7,267 nt of DNA, taken from the NCBI GenBank assembly GCA_031284105.1, contig JAITAN010000085.1, positions 1 to 7,267 of the forward strand, in the 5' to 3' direction. Source of the DNA: Treponema sp. Its GTDB lineage: Bacteria; Spirochaetota; Spirochaetia; Treponematales; Breznakiellaceae. Shown here piece after piece: positions 5,482 through 7,267 of the stretch (position 1 is the stretch's first letter; each line of letters opens with the position of its first letter). The translations under genes were made by a program, and so were the position numbers. Below the pieces are notes generated by a model. The model was not told the origin of the DNA, ran no database searches, and saw only the letters and a program-made list of their open reading frames with translations.

Positions 5482-7035
5482 TTAATCATGCATAGGTTTA
5501 AGCACCGGAAACAGGATCACATCGCGTATGGAGGCGCTGTCCGTGAGGAACATAACGAGCCGGTCTATACCGATGCCCATGCCGCCGGTCGGAGGCATAC
5601 CGATTTCAAGGCTTGATATAAAGTCCTCGTCAAGCCGATACGCTTCATCATCGCCGAGTTCGCGTTCCCGTGCCTGCCGGCGGAAACGGTTGAGCTGGAC
5701 GATAGGATCGTTCAATTCCGAATAGGCGTTGGCAAGTTCCCGCCCATAGACAAACGCCTCAAACCGTTCGGTCATATCCGGGTTCCCCGGTTTCTGCTTT
5801 GTTAGCGGGGAAATATCGGTCGGATAGTCGATGACAAATGCCGGTTGAATGAGCTTTTCTTCGGCGAACTTTTCAAACGCCGCATTCATAATATCTCCGC
5901 GGCTGCAATCCGGCAGGTTTTTCTTGAGCGTATCAACCAGATGATAGTCCTGAGCGGTTTTGCGCGCGTCTTCGTCAGAGCGTATGCGGCTGAAATCGGG
6001 GCCGCCGTATTCCGTAATGGCATCCGGCATGGTGATCCGCCGCCAGGGAGCCGCAAACTCCAACTCCGTTCCCTGATACGCAACCTTTGTTGAACCGCAC
6101 ACGGCCCGCGCGGTCTCGGCCGCAAGCGTTTCGCACAGTTCCATCATGCCGTGATAGTCCGTATACGCCTGATACAACTCCAGCATGGTGAACTCCGGGT
6201 TGTGGCGGGTATCCACGCCTTCGTTGCGGAAATCCTTACCAAGTTCATACACCCGTTCCATACCGCCGACAATACAGCGCTTGAGGTACAATTCGGTGGC
6301 GATGCGTAAGTGGAGCCGGAGGTTCAGCGCGTTGGATTGGGTAACAAAAGGACGAGCCGCGGCGCCGGACGCAATGGCGGAAAGTACGGGCGTCTCAACT
6401 TCAATAAATCCCTTTGCATCAAGAAAGCTGCGGATAGTCGAAATGATCTCGGCGCGTTTGCGGAACGTTTCAAAAGAGCGGCGGTTCATAACGAGATCGA
6501 GGTACCGCCTGCGGTACCGCATTTCCGTGTCCTGCAAACCGTGATGCTTTTCGGGAAGCGGCTCGAGTCCTTTTGCCAGAAGCGTAATGGAAGCCGCATG
6601 TACCGAGATTTCACCGCGCCTGGTCTTGAAAACCTTGCCTTTTATACCCACAAAGTCGCCTATGTCGTAGGTTTTCACCTCGGCGTAGGCTTCCGCGCCT
6701 ATGTCGGTAACGCTGATATAGGACTGGATTCTGCCGTCCCTGTCCTGAACATCCGCAAAAGACGCTTTTCCCATGCTGCGGAATGACATAAGCCGCCCCG
6801 CAATGGAAACATCCGTTCCTTCGAGCGCTTCAAACCGCTCTTTTATTTCAGCGGAATGATGGGTTTGATCAAATGTCGTCCGGTTAAACGGATCGTTTCC
6901 CTCTTTTTGCAAAGACGCCAGTTTTTCGCGTCTGATACGAGCTTGCTCGGAATAATCCTGCTCTTCACTTTCTTCCTTCATTTTTTGATGTTCCGCTTCC
7001 GTGTTTTCCGGCGCTGCTTTCTCTTCATATACCAT
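5482..7035 (-). CDS. lysS: Lysyl-tRNA synthetase, class II
   Basis: LysRS charges tRNA-Lys with lysine in the cytoplasm. The 517-aa product begins MVYEEK and has an acidic, charged N-terminal extension (about 1-45). An OB-fold anticodon-binding domain follows (about 75-155, starting VSIAGRLMSFRSMGKASF). Then come RYRRRYLDLV (173-182) and the class II catalytic core. Motif 1 is GFIEVETPVLS (209-219), motif 2 is FRNEGVDTRHNPEFTMLE (269-286) and motif 3 is GMGIGIDRLVMFL (485-497). PTDISPLTKQ (405-414) and RELANAYSELNDP (432-444) are also typical of bacterial LysS. Length is normal. The frame extends upstream to 7212, but the ATG at 7035 is chosen because it has GAGAGG 6 bases before it and a promoter just upstream; the extra upstream residues look non-coding. 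Borrelia and T. pallidum are known to use a class I LysRS, so the class II form matters if this is a spirochaete. I see no terminator downstream. Confidence 0.97.
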   Translation of the reverse strand: MVYEEKAAPENTEAEHQKMKEESEEQDYSEQARIRREKLASLQKEGNDPFNRTTFDQTHHSAEIKERFEALEGTDVSIAGRLMSFRSMGKASFADVQDRDGRIQSYISVTDIGAEAYAEVKTYDIGDFVGIKGKVFKTRRGEISVHAASITLLAKGLEPLPEKHHGLQDTEMRYRRRYLDLVMNRRSFETFRKRAEIISTIRSFLDAKGFIEVETPVLSAIASGAAARPFVTQSNALNLRLHLRIATELYLKRCIVGGMERVYELGKDFRNEGVDTRHNPEFTMLELYQAYTDYHGMMELCETLAAETARAVCGSTKVAYQGTELEFAAPWRRITMPDAITEYGGPDFSRIRSDEDARKTAQDYHLVDTLKKNLPDCSRGDIMNAAFEKFAEEKLIQPAFVIDYPTDISPLTKQKPGNPDMTERFEAFVYGRELANAYSELNDPIVQLNRFRRQARERELGDDEAYRLDEDFISSLEIGMPPTGGMGIGIDRLVMFLTDSASIRDVILFPVLKPMHD

Positions 7036-7041
7036 AAGAAA

Positions 7042-7081
7042 CCTCTCACGCATTATAATAGAAAACAAAGGCTTTTGACAA
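7042..7081 (-). promoter_or_regulatory. lysS promoter and ribosome-binding site
   Basis: On the minus strand TTGTCA (7081-7076) and a perfect TATAAT (7057-7052) are separated by 18 bases. Transcription should start near 7045. The Shine-Dalgarno GAGAGG (7047-7042) lies 6 bases before the ATG at 7035, so the leader would be only about 10 nt and would start within the ribosome-binding site. No T-box or other leader control structure fits between promoter and start codon. Confidence 0.65.
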
Positions 7082-7267
7082 GGGAGGCGTCCCAAAAGCG
7101 GCGCATCCCGATCCCGGTATGATTGCCGAAAACCGCGGCGCGCCCTAGGGAAACACTGATTAAATCTGAAAAGATGAAGCAGAAGGAGAAACGGGAGGGA
7201 TAGAGAGAGCAAAAGTCCTGTTATATGGCGAAAAACAGCCGGTTATGGGAGCATGTTGTCCGCTAAA

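Noticed and set aside
7134..7149. Adjacent GC-rich palindromic words GGCGCGCC and CCCTAGGG
   Set aside because: These are short palindromes of restriction-site type with no flanking repeat structure; they are expected by chance in GC-rich DNA.
7036..7212. Upstream extension of the lysS frame by 59 codons
   Set aside because: It would run through the lysS promoter and ribosome-binding site, and its residues do not resemble the LysRS N-terminus.
7140..7267. Right-edge purine-rich segment as the end of another insertion sequence
   Set aside because: It has a slight resemblance to IS termini, but no transposase frame, inverted partner or duplication is inside the window to support it.

Overview
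This 7.3-kb window looks like ordinary chromosomal backbone of a bacterium of about 50% GC. The methyltransferase and lysyl-tRNA synthetase sequences, the secreted HEAT-repeat protein and the type of insertion-sequence relic suggest a treponeme-like spirochaete. That assignment rests on recalled family resemblance and is tentative. Most genes lie on the minus strand.

Left edge (1-324): the first codons of a minus-strand gene run off the window. They sit behind a near-consensus sigma-70 promoter with phased A-tracts. From about 181 to 324, downstream of rsmA, I see no gene and no convincing terminator, only a T7 run on the minus strand without a stem.

Centre (325-4056): three minus-strand genes overlap head to tail and are probably one transcript. 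In transcription order they are a secreted HEAT-repeat protein, a ComEC/Rec2-type DNA-uptake channel without the usual C-terminal metallo-beta-lactamase domain, and RsmA (KsgA), the 16S rRNA dimethyladenosine transferase. The comEC gene carries a run of eight G bases just before its membrane-channel domain. A plus-strand CPBP-family membrane protease (4122-4838) is transcribed divergently. The 65-bp gap between the two start codons holds a perfect 9-bp inverted repeat whose arms read as -35 and -10 boxes on opposite strands.

Right half (4839-5481): the 640-bp gap between the convergent protease and lysS genes holds a decayed plus-strand transposase of the IS5-like DDE type. It is broken by frameshifts, an in-frame stop and an internal deletion. 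Two long perfect hairpins coincide with its damaged parts.

Right edge (5482-7267): lysS encodes an intact class II lysyl-tRNA synthetase with its own promoter. The last ~190 bases are purine-rich on the plus strand and hold nothing I can identify.

The genes do not form one dedicated new system. They cover translation (RsmA, LysRS), DNA uptake (ComEC) and envelope functions (HEAT protein, CPBP protease). The most unusual items are the palindromic divergent promoter, the G8 tract in comEC and the transposase relic.
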